From positions 313,446 through 344,984 of the forward strand of contig NW_006767436.1 of assembly GCF_000264995.1 (NCBI RefSeq): a stretch of DNA of 31,539 bases, given 5' to 3'. Positions 20,313 through 31,227 of the stretch are shown piece by piece (position 1 is the first letter of the stretch; the number at the start of each line of letters is the position of its first letter). The notes beneath the pieces were generated by a model that saw nothing but the letters and a program-made list of their open reading frames with translations, was not told the DNA's origin and made no database searches. The DNA is from Punctularia strigosozonata HHB-11173 SS5. Taxonomy: Eukaryota; Basidiomycota; Agaricomycetes; Corticiales; Punctulariaceae. A program made the translations under genes and the position numbers.

Positions 20313-22408
20313 CTACTTCCCGATGCAGAACTCGCTGAAGACGGCGTCTAGAACATGCTCGACGTCGATGAGACCGGAAATCTTCCCTATGGCCTGCGCA
20401 GCATAACGCAATTCCTCGGCTCCAAGGACCACGTCTTCCGGTGCTGGGGAGCCAACAGTACATCATTTTCGGCATATGTATGTGTGATTCAGATAGAGAC
20501 TGACGAGTGTCGAGGAAGCCCTGAAGGAACTGCAGCGCCGATTCGAGATGCACACGGTGGCGTGCATGCGTAATGAGCAAGTCGTTAGAATGTTGGTCGG
20601 TTCGTAACACGTCGTATCTTGTAGCGAAGGCCTGATAAGTACGGAGCTCGTGCATAACGGCATGTAATATACCTTTCCCTCAGAATCTCCGTGAGTCCAT
20701 CCATGAAAGTTTTCATTCCGTCACCTGTCTTGACGCTGCACGACCAGGTCCGCCCAGCAGGGAATGCGGACAGATAATCGCTGAGCGTGTTACCTTCCAC
20801 GGTGTCCGCCTTGTTAAGCAGGAAGATCGTGTCTGGCTTGACCAATGACCGGACGGCATCCGGCACTTGTAAGGAGCCTGCCTCGGCCGCGTGATCCGCC
20901 ATAAGGTCCGGTAGGGATAAGACACAAACCGTTGCATCTGCTTTCAGTGCCCTATAGTACGAAGGAGAGAGAAGTTAGCCTAGGTTTGAGAGGGCATGTC
21001 GCATATCGTGCGCATATAGTGGAAGGCACTCACGCGTCTTTCGCCCGATCCACTCCAATACTTTCCACAGCATCTTCCGTTTGTCGTACGCCGGCGGTAT
21101 CAGCGACTACCACCGGTAATCCACCGATATCGAGGGACAACTCCAAGACATCGCGTGTTGTACCAGGGATGTGCGTCACGATGGCAGCCTCTCGTTGTGC
21201 TATAACATTCAGGTTTGAGCATACTGAAGCACGTGTCAATGTAGGTTCACCGACCTAGATAGTTGAGGAAACTGCTTTTGCCGACGTTAGGTGGTCCGAA
21301 GATGACGACTCGCACGCCCGAACGCATGATCTCTCCTTTGCGGTTGTCGGAGAGAAGGTTCAGAATGTTCGTGTGAAGTTCCGACGCACGTTGTCTGGCT
21401 AAAACAGAATGTAGTAGAAATAATGATTAACGTATGAGCTATACAGGGTCATAGGGATGGGCAAAGTACACCATCGCACTTACCTTGTTCGTACACACCA
21501 TCCTCGATATCTTCCCCCTCGCCAAAATCAATCAGAGCCTCCACCATTGCCAAGCAATGTATGATGTCTCCTCTAAGTCTCTCATACCCGACACGTATAT
21601 CACCCTGTATGCATTATCATCAGTTCGTCGAACTCCATCGTATACTGTGCAGATTAAGCATACCCTGGCGACCCTGGTTGCTAATTTCCTTTGTCCCTCG
21701 GTCTCCGCATCGATGAGGTCTCTCAGCCCTTCCACCTGCGTGAGGTCCAACCTGCCGCTTTCGAACGCTCGCCGAGTGAACTCGCCGGGTTCGGCCGGGC
21801 GCAGAGCCGGGAAGGTGGCCAACGCGCCGAGAACAGCCTTGATGACGGCGCGACCGGAGTGAATATGTAGCTCGAGCGTGTCCTCAGCGGTGAAGGACCG
21901 TGGCCCTACATGAAGCGCGTTGAGGGCAAAATCAAAAGGGGTGTCGTATCTCTTGCGCACCTTTGAAAAACACGGCAAGTCCGTCGTCCAGGACCTCTCC
22001 GTCCACAGGATCTACGACTCTGCATCGCTGCATCCTCCAAGGTTTCGGGCTCGGGCCCATGAGTTCGTAGTGTGTCCCAGCGGTCTTCACCATCCCCTGC
22101 CATACACTAAGCGCATCGGGCCCGGAAATTCGTATGACTGCGACGCCCGCCTTTCCCGGGGGCGTTGAGAGCGCGTATATGGTGTGTCTTTGAGCGTCGG
22201 AAAGCATGGGTTGTTGTAGTTGCCCATGCCTGCTACGATAATACGCCGTGCGGGTGCTGGGGTCGGGGGAGGAACTGGCACATCGTACAGAAGATCGCGA
22301 GCCGCGAGCCAGATGTGTCTTACGCGATAGAGCACGCCCCGTCAAGAGGGACCGAGCGATTCCTACAGCCGTGGCTGCTCTGCCGGGCCAGAGGATACCA
22401 TGGAGCAT
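20313..22408 (-). CDS. MSS1: Mitochondrial tRNA uridine-34 modification GTPase MnmE/MSS1, eight exons
   Basis: The model is complement(20313..20443, 20505..20617, 20673..20951, 21034..21199, 21255..21398, 21484..21604, 21664..21905, 21961..22408), 547 aa. MnmE/Mss1/GTPBP3, with MnmG/Mto1, installs the carboxymethylaminomethyl-type group on the wobble uridine of mitochondrial tRNAs. A basic, Ser/Arg-rich presequence (from [13 protein letters not shown]) precedes the N-terminal formyl-THF-binding domain ([20 protein letters not shown], ...[20 protein letters not shown]). The TrmE-type G domain has [12 protein letters not shown] (G305-N316), GTTRD, DTAG (from 352) and NKAD. The C-terminal helical domain ends in FCIGK with the conserved Cys544. 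The ATG at 22408 is the first possible start in frame. Introns are 55-85 nt. No lesion was found. Confidence 0.95.
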
Positions 22409-22598
22409 GGACTGAGTGTAGGGCGGTGGCGTCCGACGAGCCGAAGAGGACAAGTCACCTCATGATCAGCCTAGGCCTGACATTCGGTGGAAAGTGACAC
22501 GGCCCTACTCATGTTGTGTGGTACAAATAATACACTGGAGGTACATGCGAGGAGTATCCCTCTTCACCCATGAAGTAGGCCAAGGAATAATCATCCCG

Positions 22599-25560
22599 TC
22601 AGTCAATAATGGTGCCGAGGCTATCATCCTGACATCCTCTGCGATACAATGGGAAAGTCTCCCTGGCTGAGTTGGCTCTCATCTTTCGCGGCTGAACTTC
22701 CATCCCGTTTGGATGACCATGTGGTAGGGCCCATGCAAGAAGACCGAGTAACAGAAGGACGCCAGCGACCAACCCCATGATCATCCAGTCGACCCTGGCG
22801 GAAGCGTAGGTTTTGTCCCTAAACGACGTAGCGAACAATTTCCCTGACCCCGTAAGGTAGGGCAGGAGATTGAGCGAATCCGCGAGCGCACGAGTTTCGG
22901 CAACTCGCTCGGGGATCAGCTCAGTGTAACCGCCAGGTCCGGACCCATCTGTGAAAGACACCATCTGTGTAGCAGGCACTGAAATGAATTCGCGTTCGAA
23001 AATGGGGGAGAAGAACTCACTGTGGGTGATGGCACGTAGAATGCGTCTCGTCCATTATCCTGCAAAGTTTTGGTGAATGACTGTGATAACAATGCACTCC
23101 TGTTCCATACCTTGTCGATCTGGTTCACGGAGTTGTCGTGTGCAGCTACATAGGCGGGAAACTTGCCGGTGGAGTTGAGTAGTACAGGTGTGTCGTCTTC
23201 GGTACCAACAGTCCCGTTGGCGGCTTGCTTGGAGACGAGACGCAGCGAGCTAGGGGCGGTGACTGTGCTGTTATATGCTTCCACGATCCAGGGTTCGACG
23301 AGCCTGAGGCACACGGCCGCGTCGTAACCTGACGCGTCCCTAACGTCAATGATCCACGAGTACTTGTGATAACAATATGGCTACCTATCAGACTCATTGT
23401 GCCGTTGGACTCGGGCCCATACACTGGGAACCGAGGGGAAGTAGCGTAGGTATTATTGAGCCTGGACCCGCGTCAGTACATATACTATGGTTTGTATACA
23501 GATGTGTGAAAACCTCACCGAATCAAGACAGCCTCGATTGATTGCCAGCCGTTGCCTGCGTCACCCTGATCAATAGGGGTACTGAATAGAGAGTGACCAA
23601 CTCCGTTATTGGAGAATTGTACTGTTACGCGGTGTACACGTCAACCATGCGCAATTGTTCCAGGGCAGGAACATACAAACCGCCGTATAGAATATCACTG
23701 GTGTGCAGACCCGGTGGCATGGTATCGCCTGGAGCTAAGACCAGGCTCGAGTTGAAAACTCTCCTCGCGAGTGTATCTGGGAAATGGAGATTGAATGACT
23801 GGTACAGCGCCTGAACGAGATTGCGGGTGATGTAGAGGTATGTGAGGCCGGCCTCTGACACGGGAACCCTGGGGTGAAAGCATAGTCAATGTCATAAAGC
23901 GCTCCTAACCCGAGACGGAGGATACACCGTGCACGCACAGGTTTTGCAAAGGATCAGGAAGCCTTTGGCAGTGGATACGTATGCCCCATCGAGGAAACCT
24001 ATACAAACACGCGAATTGAGACGCGCTAGCGACGGCTTGGTCAAGCGGTTTGGTCAAGTCTAACATACCGAAGTAGGTTCCCTAGACCAGTTGCTTGAGA
24101 GGGATTGAGAGCAGAGGCGCGGCTCATGTCCGGTTGGGTCGCCTGGTTAGACTCAAAGGTACCTAAACCTGATCCTCCTGGCATCATCTGAGATGGCTCG
24201 AGTTCCGCGAAGTAGACCGTGTCGTTACCCAATTCGTGGGCTAAATCGCCAGTGAGTTGAAAAGAAACATTTCTGGATAAGCCAGACCCGATCGCCGTGG
24301 AATAGAAGGTCCACGTGCTGGGGAATTCCTAGTATGAACGATGTTAGCTTGGTCTTGCTGTTCACTACGTGAAAAGCTCACATTGAAGGCTGCCTGTGAA
24401 GTGTTTGCTCTCACCACATCGATCGCAGCGAGGTCTGCAGCGACAGCTACGAGTTTAGCCGTTCTTTCCTGGTGCTGTTACATCTCAGCACAATGACCCA
24501 AGAGCTCGTGTTGTCAGGACTTTACCTTTACGACTGTGTCGATGATGACGGCTCGACCCAGAGCAAAGCTGATACACTGGCCAACCAAGAAGAGTAAGAC
24601 AAAGAATAGTATGCTACCAATCCCTGGCCCGCTGCAAGATTGCCTCATTTAGTTGGTGTCTGTGTGATGCGATACAACATTTACCTCAGGTAATCTTGCT
24701 GGCTAATTTCATCGCTATATCTCAGACGGCGCAATATCAGGCTGATCGCAGCTTTAAAGCCCTTTGGGCTGGTCATCAAGTCCATCGCTTTAGATGCCGT
24801 CATTCGATGACTTTCCAACTGGCTGTTCTGGAGTATGAACCGACGTTCTGTTCCGACGACTCCCGGTAAGTAACATTGCCTGCGAAGCCATAATGATGAA
24901 ACACTGACGAGCGGCCTCAAGCCATGGTTGTGCGAGTTCGGTGATTGTGAATCCAGCGAGTATGCCGAATGCCGAGCATGGAATAGCTACAAGCAGACGA
25001 GCTTGGGTCACCGAGATGTCATGGATCAGCTTCACTGCGAGACCAAAGAAACCCGGAATCATGACAACAACGAGACAATGCCAGATAACCATGTCGACGC
25101 GCCCGAGAGATTTGTCCCATAGCCACGTCTTGGATATCTGCGTCCACTTTGACTTCCGAGCGCGCGGTGCGGTCGGTGCAGGTATTCCCCGGGAGACATG
25201 CTTGGAGGAGATCACCACATGATGAGGTGAGGATGTCGCTCGTGGGCGTGTAGATCGTAAAAGAGATGTCTTCTTGTCCGGCACCGGTCCCAGCCAGCCT
25301 TTTCCGAGATCATCGAGGGCATCGTAGCCTGTGTCAAATCGGTCACGGAAAGGTCCAGGGCTGTAATCATCACCAACGCTGATATGGGCGTAGGCGATTG
25401 TATGGCGCGAAGCTGGAAGGCCAGGTGGCGTATGCAGCAGCGGGCCTTCGTCAGATGCCCAGGAGCTGGCGCTTGCCGGTAGCAATCCTGGGGTTTGGAG
25501 TGACCCAACATAGGGACCGCAATCTTCTGGATCAGTCGGATTCATCGTCCATCGTTCCAT
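22599..25560 (-). CDS. Large multi-exon membrane protein of unknown function; frame breaks suspected
   Basis: Exons that join cleanly are 24875..25560, 24685..24822, 24526..24631, 24382..24474 and a fifth starting at 24328; the last is 22599..22964. The cytosolic N-terminus is about 155 aa. Two membrane segments follow (about 157-178, VIWHCLVVVMIPGFFGLAV; about 188-206, LLVAIPCSAFGILAGF), then a third (ILFFVLLFLVGQCISFALG). A long region with Asn-X-Ser/Thr sites, probably extracellular, comes next, and a final span (IMGLVAGVLLLLGLLAWAL) lies near the C-terminus. I recall similar uncharacterised proteins in other basidiomycetes but cannot name a function. Two junctions do not close with GT-AG introns. 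Near 23995, FLDGAYVSTAKGF is off by one base, as if a T-run were one base too long. Near 23629, VDVYT and VTVQFSNNG lie in different frames. Either the gene is decaying or the assembly has small indels. Confidence 0.7.
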
Positions 25561-26212
25561 CGCGCGAACCCGGAAGAGATTCTGCTATCAACGATTAGCC
25601 ATGCCTCGAGGCCGACGCACAATCGTAGGGACCGCACCTACCGTCCAAGAACGTGCGAACTGTCGTGGGTGGGAGGCACTGTCGAATCCCACTATCAGGC
25701 AGCAGCAGCGGTCCGCTACTTATGGAGGGCGGTTAATCGACAGAACCTGGGGATGGCAATGCATGCCGCGTCGCTGTAACATGAAGTAAGCGATGGTGAC
25801 AGGTTCATTCCGCTCTGGATTGGATCCATGTTCCGATAAGTCGCATCTGCGACAGAGCGAAAACGTTTGGGTGCACGGGGCTATGCATGATCGAAGGGTG
25901 ATAATAGCATGGCTCAGCAACACGTGGACTCTGGCGCATGCATCTGTAGGGCTCATATAGCAGATTAGCGCCGAGGGAGCTTATTGAGATGGCAGTATGC
26001 GAAACATGATTGCCCTCAGATAAGTTGGATACACGTCTAGCCGCACCCGATTTTCGTTGCTGAAGTAGCAAATAGCCGAAAGCATATAATGCATAAAGTG
26101 CCATGAATACATGCAGACTTGCCATGAATCGGAGGCGCCACAAGAAAAGACCGTCTGCTGCCGAAACTCTTTCCCGGGTACCGGCATTTTGTGTCCCAGA
26201 GACACCAGGCGC
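25561..26212. other. Intergenic, upstream of the membrane-protein gene and downstream of eL18
   Basis: About 650 bp. It should hold the promoter of the membrane-protein gene (minus) and the 3' region of eL18 (minus). No further coding unit or repeat is supported. Confidence 0.5.
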
Positions 26213-26988
26213 TTAAACCTTGAAACCACGGGACTTTCGGCGACCACGAGCACGCTCGAACTTGCGACCCTTGGAGATCGTGTAAGGCTTCTTGTGCTTG
26301 TGCGGGCCTGGGACGAGTTCCGTCAATGCATATTGGTGACGATGTCAGCATCCCACACGTACCCATGCCGAAGTGCTTGGCAGCTTCGCGGCTGTTCCTC
26401 TTGCCACGAAGGAGGATGGTGTTCGAGCCTGTTGGCGCGCGTACGGCAAGCTGGTCGAGTGTCAGGACTTCGCCGCCAGCTGCGAGGATGCGGGCCTTGG
26501 CGCCAGCGGTGAACCGCAGTGCCGCGATGGTCAACTCGGGGACCGTCAGGAGACGAACATCGTCGGTGACGGTGCCGACTTGAACGATTATCTTCGAGTC
26601 GAGGTCCGTGGCACCCTCGGTTTCCTTCACAATCTTGGAAAGGGAGACCGGCGGGCGGTTGGTCTTGGAGAGGAAAAGGCGGTGGAGGATGACCTATATG
26701 GGAACAACGGTCAGCCCCCAGTACAGGACCGGCTGCTTCGATACGGACCTTGTTGAAGCCCGAGTCGGTGCGGCGGGCAAGGAAACGGTACAGCTAAACT
26801 TGACATTAGCTGGGGTTTTAGCCATGAGTGAGAACGACGTACCTTGACCAGCAAGAGCAGGTAGGGATCCTCGCTCTTGGGCGCCGTCCTTTGACCCTTC
26901 TTGACGTGATGCTTGGCGATATCAATACCCTACACATAGTCGGTCAGAAATTCGTGCAGCAGAACGTCGACAATGGCGAGCGCACCAT
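26213..26988 (-). CDS. RPL18: 60S ribosomal protein eL18 (L18), five exons
   Basis: The model is complement(26213..26307, 26363..26693, 26749..26793, 26843..26929, 26986..26988), 186 aa, the usual length of eL18. Exon 1 is only the ATG; the 56-nt intron starts with the next base (ATG/GTGCGC) and carries a CTGACCGAC branch region. The protein is [20 protein letters not shown] after the Met, then [57 protein letters not shown] and [19 protein letters not shown], ending in a basic [10 protein letters not shown] tail. It is a structural component of the large cytoplasmic ribosomal subunit. It is divergent from the SR-protein gene across 193 bp. Confidence 0.96.
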
Positions 26989-27181
26989 CTTGCTGAAGGC
27001 CGGGCTGTTGGCGTGAAGTCGGATCGAAAACGGAAAGTGAGGCTTGCTGAACTCTATTCTTTACAGTTCTCACGATAGGGAAAGCGGAGTTGGAACCGTT
27101 GGTTCGGAGCTCATTTTGGTCCGAGTAATAATAAACAGGCGCGTGTTCCCACGCCTCACGTTTCTCTTACCAACCACGACC
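26989..27181. promoter_or_regulatory. Compact bidirectional promoter of eL18 and TRA2-like gene
   Basis: Only 193 bp separate the two ATGs. The interval is pyrimidine-rich before the TRA2-like ATG (TTTCTCTTACCAACCACGAC) and has no clear TATA box. Coordinated expression of a ribosomal protein and a splicing regulator is a plausible inference. Confidence 0.6.
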
Positions 27182-28202
27182 ATGGTATGTGACGCGTCTC
27201 ACTCGTCTGTCGTTTTGCCAGCGCTGAACGCCTTTCCAGTACGGCGGCGACTCTACAGCTCCTCCTTTGGATCCTTACACGGACGAATACAACGCGCCGC
27301 CCGCGGATCCTCCCGCGTCGGACAGGGACCGCGACGCGCCCCGCCGCTCCAGATCGCGCAGCCCAGGGCGTCGCAGCCCTGGCTACCGAAGCCCTTACAG
27401 TCGCCGCTCACCTCCTCCGAAGAGACCTACCCATGCGCCCCACGTGGGTTCCGACAATGCTCCGCCTGCCCGAGCTGACCAACGTGTCCGGCAGGCGCCT
27501 CCTCCGAGCAGCGTCCTCGGTGTCTTTGGCCTCAGCATCCGCACCCAGGAGCGCGATCTTGACGACGAGTTCAGTCGCTTTGGCCAGGTGGAAAAGGTTA
27601 CCATCGTCTACGATCAACGAGTCAGTGTTCCATCAACCACGAGCGCAGCATGTCACGTGCTCATAACCACAGCAGTCTGGCCGCTCGCGCGGTTTCGGTT
27701 TCATCAAGATGGCCACCGTCGAAGATGCTACCAAAGCTATTGAAAACCTCAACGGCGTCGTCAGTGTTTATATCACTGAAAGCTAACAGCGCACTGATCG
27801 ATACTTAAGGACCTCAATGGCCGTCGTATCCGCGTGGACTACTCGGTGACCGAGCGTCCTCACGCTCCTACCCCCGGCGAATACATGGGCCATCGCCGCC
27901 GTCGTGATGGATACGGCGGTCGCGATTCGTACCGCGACCGTGATTATCGTGACAACGACCGCGAGCGGTATGGTCGTGACAGGGACCATGACCGCGACGA
28001 CCGTGACCGTCGCGACCGGGACCCGTACGGGCGTGACGACCGTGACTGGCGGGACCGCCGTGGTTCCCCTCCGCCTCGTCGCGGGTACTCGCCGGAGTAT
28101 AGGAGGCGCCGGAGCTACTCCAGGAGCCCCCCTCGAGGTGGGGCATCCAGCCCTCGTGGCCGTGACTACGAGGCACCCGCGAACGGCGATTCTAGGTGGT
28201 GA
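27182..28202 (+). CDS. TRA2-like SR splicing factor (RRM plus RS/RD domain), four exons
   Basis: The model is join(27182..27184, 27240..27620, 27676..27759, 27810..28202), 286 aa, all phase 0, with introns of 55, 55 and 50 nt. Exon 1 is only the ATG (ATG/GTATGT). An N-terminal Arg/Ser region ([20 protein letters not shown]) precedes one RRM with RNP2 [10 protein letters not shown] and RNP1 RGFGFIKM, followed by [17 protein letters not shown]. The C-terminus is a strongly repetitive RD/RS domain ([19 protein letters not shown]) with SYSRSPPRG near the end. The RS1-RRM-RS2 order is that of Transformer-2 proteins, which bind purine-rich exonic enhancers and promote exon inclusion in the nucleus. 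The C-terminal repeat is typical of SR-related proteins. Confidence 0.92.
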
Positions 28203-29493
28203 GGTACCATGACAGCTGCCGTTGCTGCTTCGTCCGGATGTCTAGGGTATCGGGCGAAGATGGAGTGGCAAGGACGAAGAGTCGCGATGCCCCGTTGCTC
28301 AAAGCCCAAGTTTACCAAGTTTCTCCGCTTCTTGAAATCGTGCTCGAAGATACCATGTTATATCCAATCATGAAGACCTTCCGTCTGGGCCGTCGGTAGC
28401 AGAAAGTCGTCTCCTGTACCGGGTCGCATCGCCCGTGCTAGTGTCAATTCTTGCAAGGTCAAGGACAGAAGCATGAATACGAACAACGTAGAATACCGAC
28501 CCCCTGATATCGTCGTCTGTGACGAGAAAGGTGAGATTTTGCGAAGTGTTATAATCTGATGTCGCTTTCGCGATCAGCGGCAAATATGTCAGGGATCGCC
28601 ACGTTCCCGTTGTGGGTTGCGAAGATCTGAACGTTGGGGGCTAGACCACGCGCGTATATGAGACGGGTAGCACCCTCATTCCTCTTTTCACGCGGTCCCT
28701 ACGCCACACGAAGACAAAATACCGTAGGACTCGATGGTCTTCGGCGCGAGCTTGGACCGTTGGCGCACGCCGTAACATGAACAGCAAAGCGCAGCTAGTT
28801 AATTGGCGTCAACGCAAGTGCTCTCACGATCGCGTTCGGTGGCAGCTATGGTCCCTGTTGCCATCCATGAAGATACAGCTTTCAGCGCTCTTGAACGAAT
28901 GCCGCAAATGAAGTGACAAGGGCAGATCATCTGGGTCCCGAGACGCTGCAATCGGTGAGTGCATGTTCATTCGCCGCTACGGCTTTTGGTAGAAATCCAT
29001 GTCGTATCTTTCGCATGTTGTTGTTCGTTATGATAATATACAACATGAACTGGATCTCGCTGTGTTTGAGGGTTGAGTCGATGTACAAGTCGTTTGCTCC
29101 TCGCGTGAGCGCATCGATCTCGCAGCATGCCAGCTCTTCTTACTGCTTGCGCTGCAGCAAACGTGCTTTGACTAACTATGCCGCATTCGGCGTCATGAAA
29201 TCCTCCGGTTCGCGATCTGGAGCTTCCAACGGGTAGATACGTACCCGAACTCCAGATGCCATATGTCAAGTCCTCCGGCCCTCTGGTTCTGAAGGTTCGG
29301 AATTGGCGTAGTGTGGATCCTTACATGGTTGTGAGGGACTCTTTTCTCAGGCCACCACCACCACCTCGTAACGGGTGTGGCACCGGAGCCTAATTAGAGT
29401 AGCATACTGCACTTTAACTACACATTTCTGCTAAAGAACGCACCGTACAAGCACATAGACTAGTTTAGAAAGCAAGGAGAGACCGAGTTCGTA
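28203..29493. other. Gene-free interval, including probable 5' region of the LINE
   Basis: About 1.3 kb with no supported gene. Open frames on both strands near 28913-29269 overlap each other and lack protein character. The last few hundred bases before 29494 probably belong to the 5' untranslated region and internal promoter of the non-LTR element; its 5' boundary could not be located. Confidence 0.45.
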
Positions 29494-31227
29494 ATGAGCT
29501 CGAGAACGCAACCGCCCAGAGCGGCGGCGCGGCGCAGCGCTGCTACAACGGAAGATGAGTCCCACCCGGCAACACAACAGTCTACACTGAGGGATTACCA
29601 GCAGATAACGAACGCGCAGGAAGCCAGAGACTATCTCGAACAAGGAGGACACATTAAGAATCGCGCAACAGTCACGCTAGACTCGATAGCAGATATGATG
29701 CACCAGGCCGCGGGCGATCCACTCTCAAGACTCGCAACAAACCTTCGTGCGTTCGCATACCTCATTAATGAGTGCAGGGGAGACAAGATGGCGGAAAGGA
29801 TGGAAGAGAAAATGAAGGATATGGGGGAGCTACTGAATACTCTTAAGGAGCAGAACACGACACTCGGCGACCACATCGAGAAACTACGCGCCCACGACAC
29901 GAAGATAGGAGAGACAATCGAACAACTAGGCGACGCCGACGAATTCATACGAGATCAGACCAGAGGGGCCATCGAGGACATAACGAGAGCGGTGACCAAC
30001 CAAACAGCCTCCCAACAACACTCGACAGCAAACACGAATCCACCACCGACGGACTCATATGCAGCGGCAGCAGCACGAAGACCCGACACGGAGGACAGAC
30101 CCAGACCGGAGATCATACGCAGGAACATGTCTCGCAGCACCCGCATCATCGTCGACACCGAAGGGGAATCCATCAAATCTCTGAACGAAGAGGAACTCGT
30201 CGCCAAGGCAAATCTGGCACTAGATATGTGTGGCGGAGAAGGAGAAGGGATGCCGGACGGAACCAGATTCGTCAGCGCAAGGAAGATGCGCAACGGAGGC
30301 ATCGAACTCGAGCTCAACAGCGCGGAAGCAGCCAAATGGGCGAGAGGTACGCACGCAAGCAAGAGACTGGCTGAGAACTTTGGAAACAGCGCAACCATCA
30401 AAGCACCCGGATACGCAGTCCTCATAGAAAACGCACCGCTCTACTTCAACCCCGACGACGACGACGAGGTCACCAAGGTAGCAAGAGCGAACGGCTGGGA
30501 AGAACAGGACATCATCCGAGTAAGATGGATCAAAGACCCAACCAGGCGACACCCGCAACAAACGTCTGCGCACCTCGCCGCAACGCTGCGCACGGAGAAG
30601 ATCGCTAACGAAGCTATCGGATTCGGAATCACAGTGCGCGGAAAGAGATGCATAGTTCGGAGACTGATCAAAGAAATCACCAGATGCAACAAATGCCAGC
30701 TCATCGGCAGACACTTCGCGGCGCAGTGCCAGTCAGTACACGACACTTGCGGAACATGCGGCAGCATCGAACACGCCACGAAGGCTTGCGACCTCGCCAA
30801 CGATCGCGAGAAGCACTACTGCGTCAACTGCCGAACGAAAGGACACGCGTCATGGAGCCGCGACTGCTCGACCTTCAAAGCTAAGAACCGGGAATACCAA
30901 GCACGGAACGCTGAAAACGATTACAGGTTCTTCGTCACCGACACTCCGGATACGTGGGAGCGCAACCACTCGCAACACGAAGACGGATGGGCGGAGGTGA
31001 ACCGAAAGAAACGCGGGTTCTTACCGCCGCCGACAGACAACGGATGGGGGAAAATGACACAGGGCAGACCGCAACGCATAACTCCGACGCAACAGCAACG
31101 GGAAGAACAGGCCTCACTGCACGACTTCGGCTTCCATCAAAAGGACACCGGGGGCTGGCTCACCCCACACGACGGATGGGACGCGGTACAGTTTGATGAA
31201 ACGGGACGCGGCGCGGGATGGGCATGA
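29494..31227 (+). CDS. LINE ORF1: gag-like RNA-binding protein, 577 aa
   Basis: A single uninterrupted frame from the ATG at 29494 to the TGA at 31225-31227. Residues about 100-160 are a likely coiled coil (MEEKMKDMGELLNTLKEQN and following), which in ORF1 proteins drives oligomerisation. The middle is charged. Three CCHC knuckles follow: about 398-412 (CNKCQLIGRHFAAQC, CX2CX5HX4C), about 419-432 (CGTCGSIEHATKAC, CX2CX4HX4C) and about 443-458 (CVNCRTKGHASWSRDC, CX2CX4HX6C). The protein should bind the element RNA in a ribonucleoprotein. The C-terminal stretch is rich in Gln, Gly and Trp. The absence of stops over 1.7 kb suggests a recent insertion. Confidence 0.9.
   Translation: MSSRTQPPRAAARRSAATTEDESHPATQQSTLRDYQQITNAQEARDYLEQGGHIKNRATVTLDSIADMMHQAAGDPLSRLATNLRAFAYLINECRGDKMAERMEEKMKDMGELLNTLKEQNTTLGDHIEKLRAHDTKIGETIEQLGDADEFIRDQTRGAIEDITRAVTNQTASQQHSTANTNPPPTDSYAAAAARRPDTEDRPRPEIIRRNMSRSTRIIVDTEGESIKSLNEEELVAKANLALDMCGGEGEGMPDGTRFVSARKMRNGGIELELNSAEAAKWARGTHASKRLAENFGNSATIKAPGYAVLIENAPLYFNPDDDDEVTKVARANGWEEQDIIRVRWIKDPTRRHPQQTSAHLAATLRTEKIANEAIGFGITVRGKRCIVRRLIKEITRCNKCQLIGRHFAAQCQSVHDTCGTCGSIEHATKACDLANDREKHYCVNCRTKGHASWSRDCSTFKAKNREYQARNAENDYRFFVTDTPDTWERNHSQHEDGWAEVNRKKRGFLPPPTDNGWGKMTQGRPQRITPTQQQREEQASLHDFGFHQKDTGGWLTPHDGWDAVQFDETGRGAGWA

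Noticed and set aside
27868-28176. Minus-strand frame opposite the SR protein C-terminus
   Set aside because: His/Gly/Arg repeats mirror the RD/RS-coding repeat on the other strand.
28913-29269. Overlapping open frames on both strands left of the LINE
   Set aside because: They shadow each other, neither has a domain or good codon use, and no splice extension was found.
30220-30714. 164-codon minus-strand frame within the LINE
   Set aside because: Antisense shadow of ORF1, whose sense frame carries three zinc knuckles.
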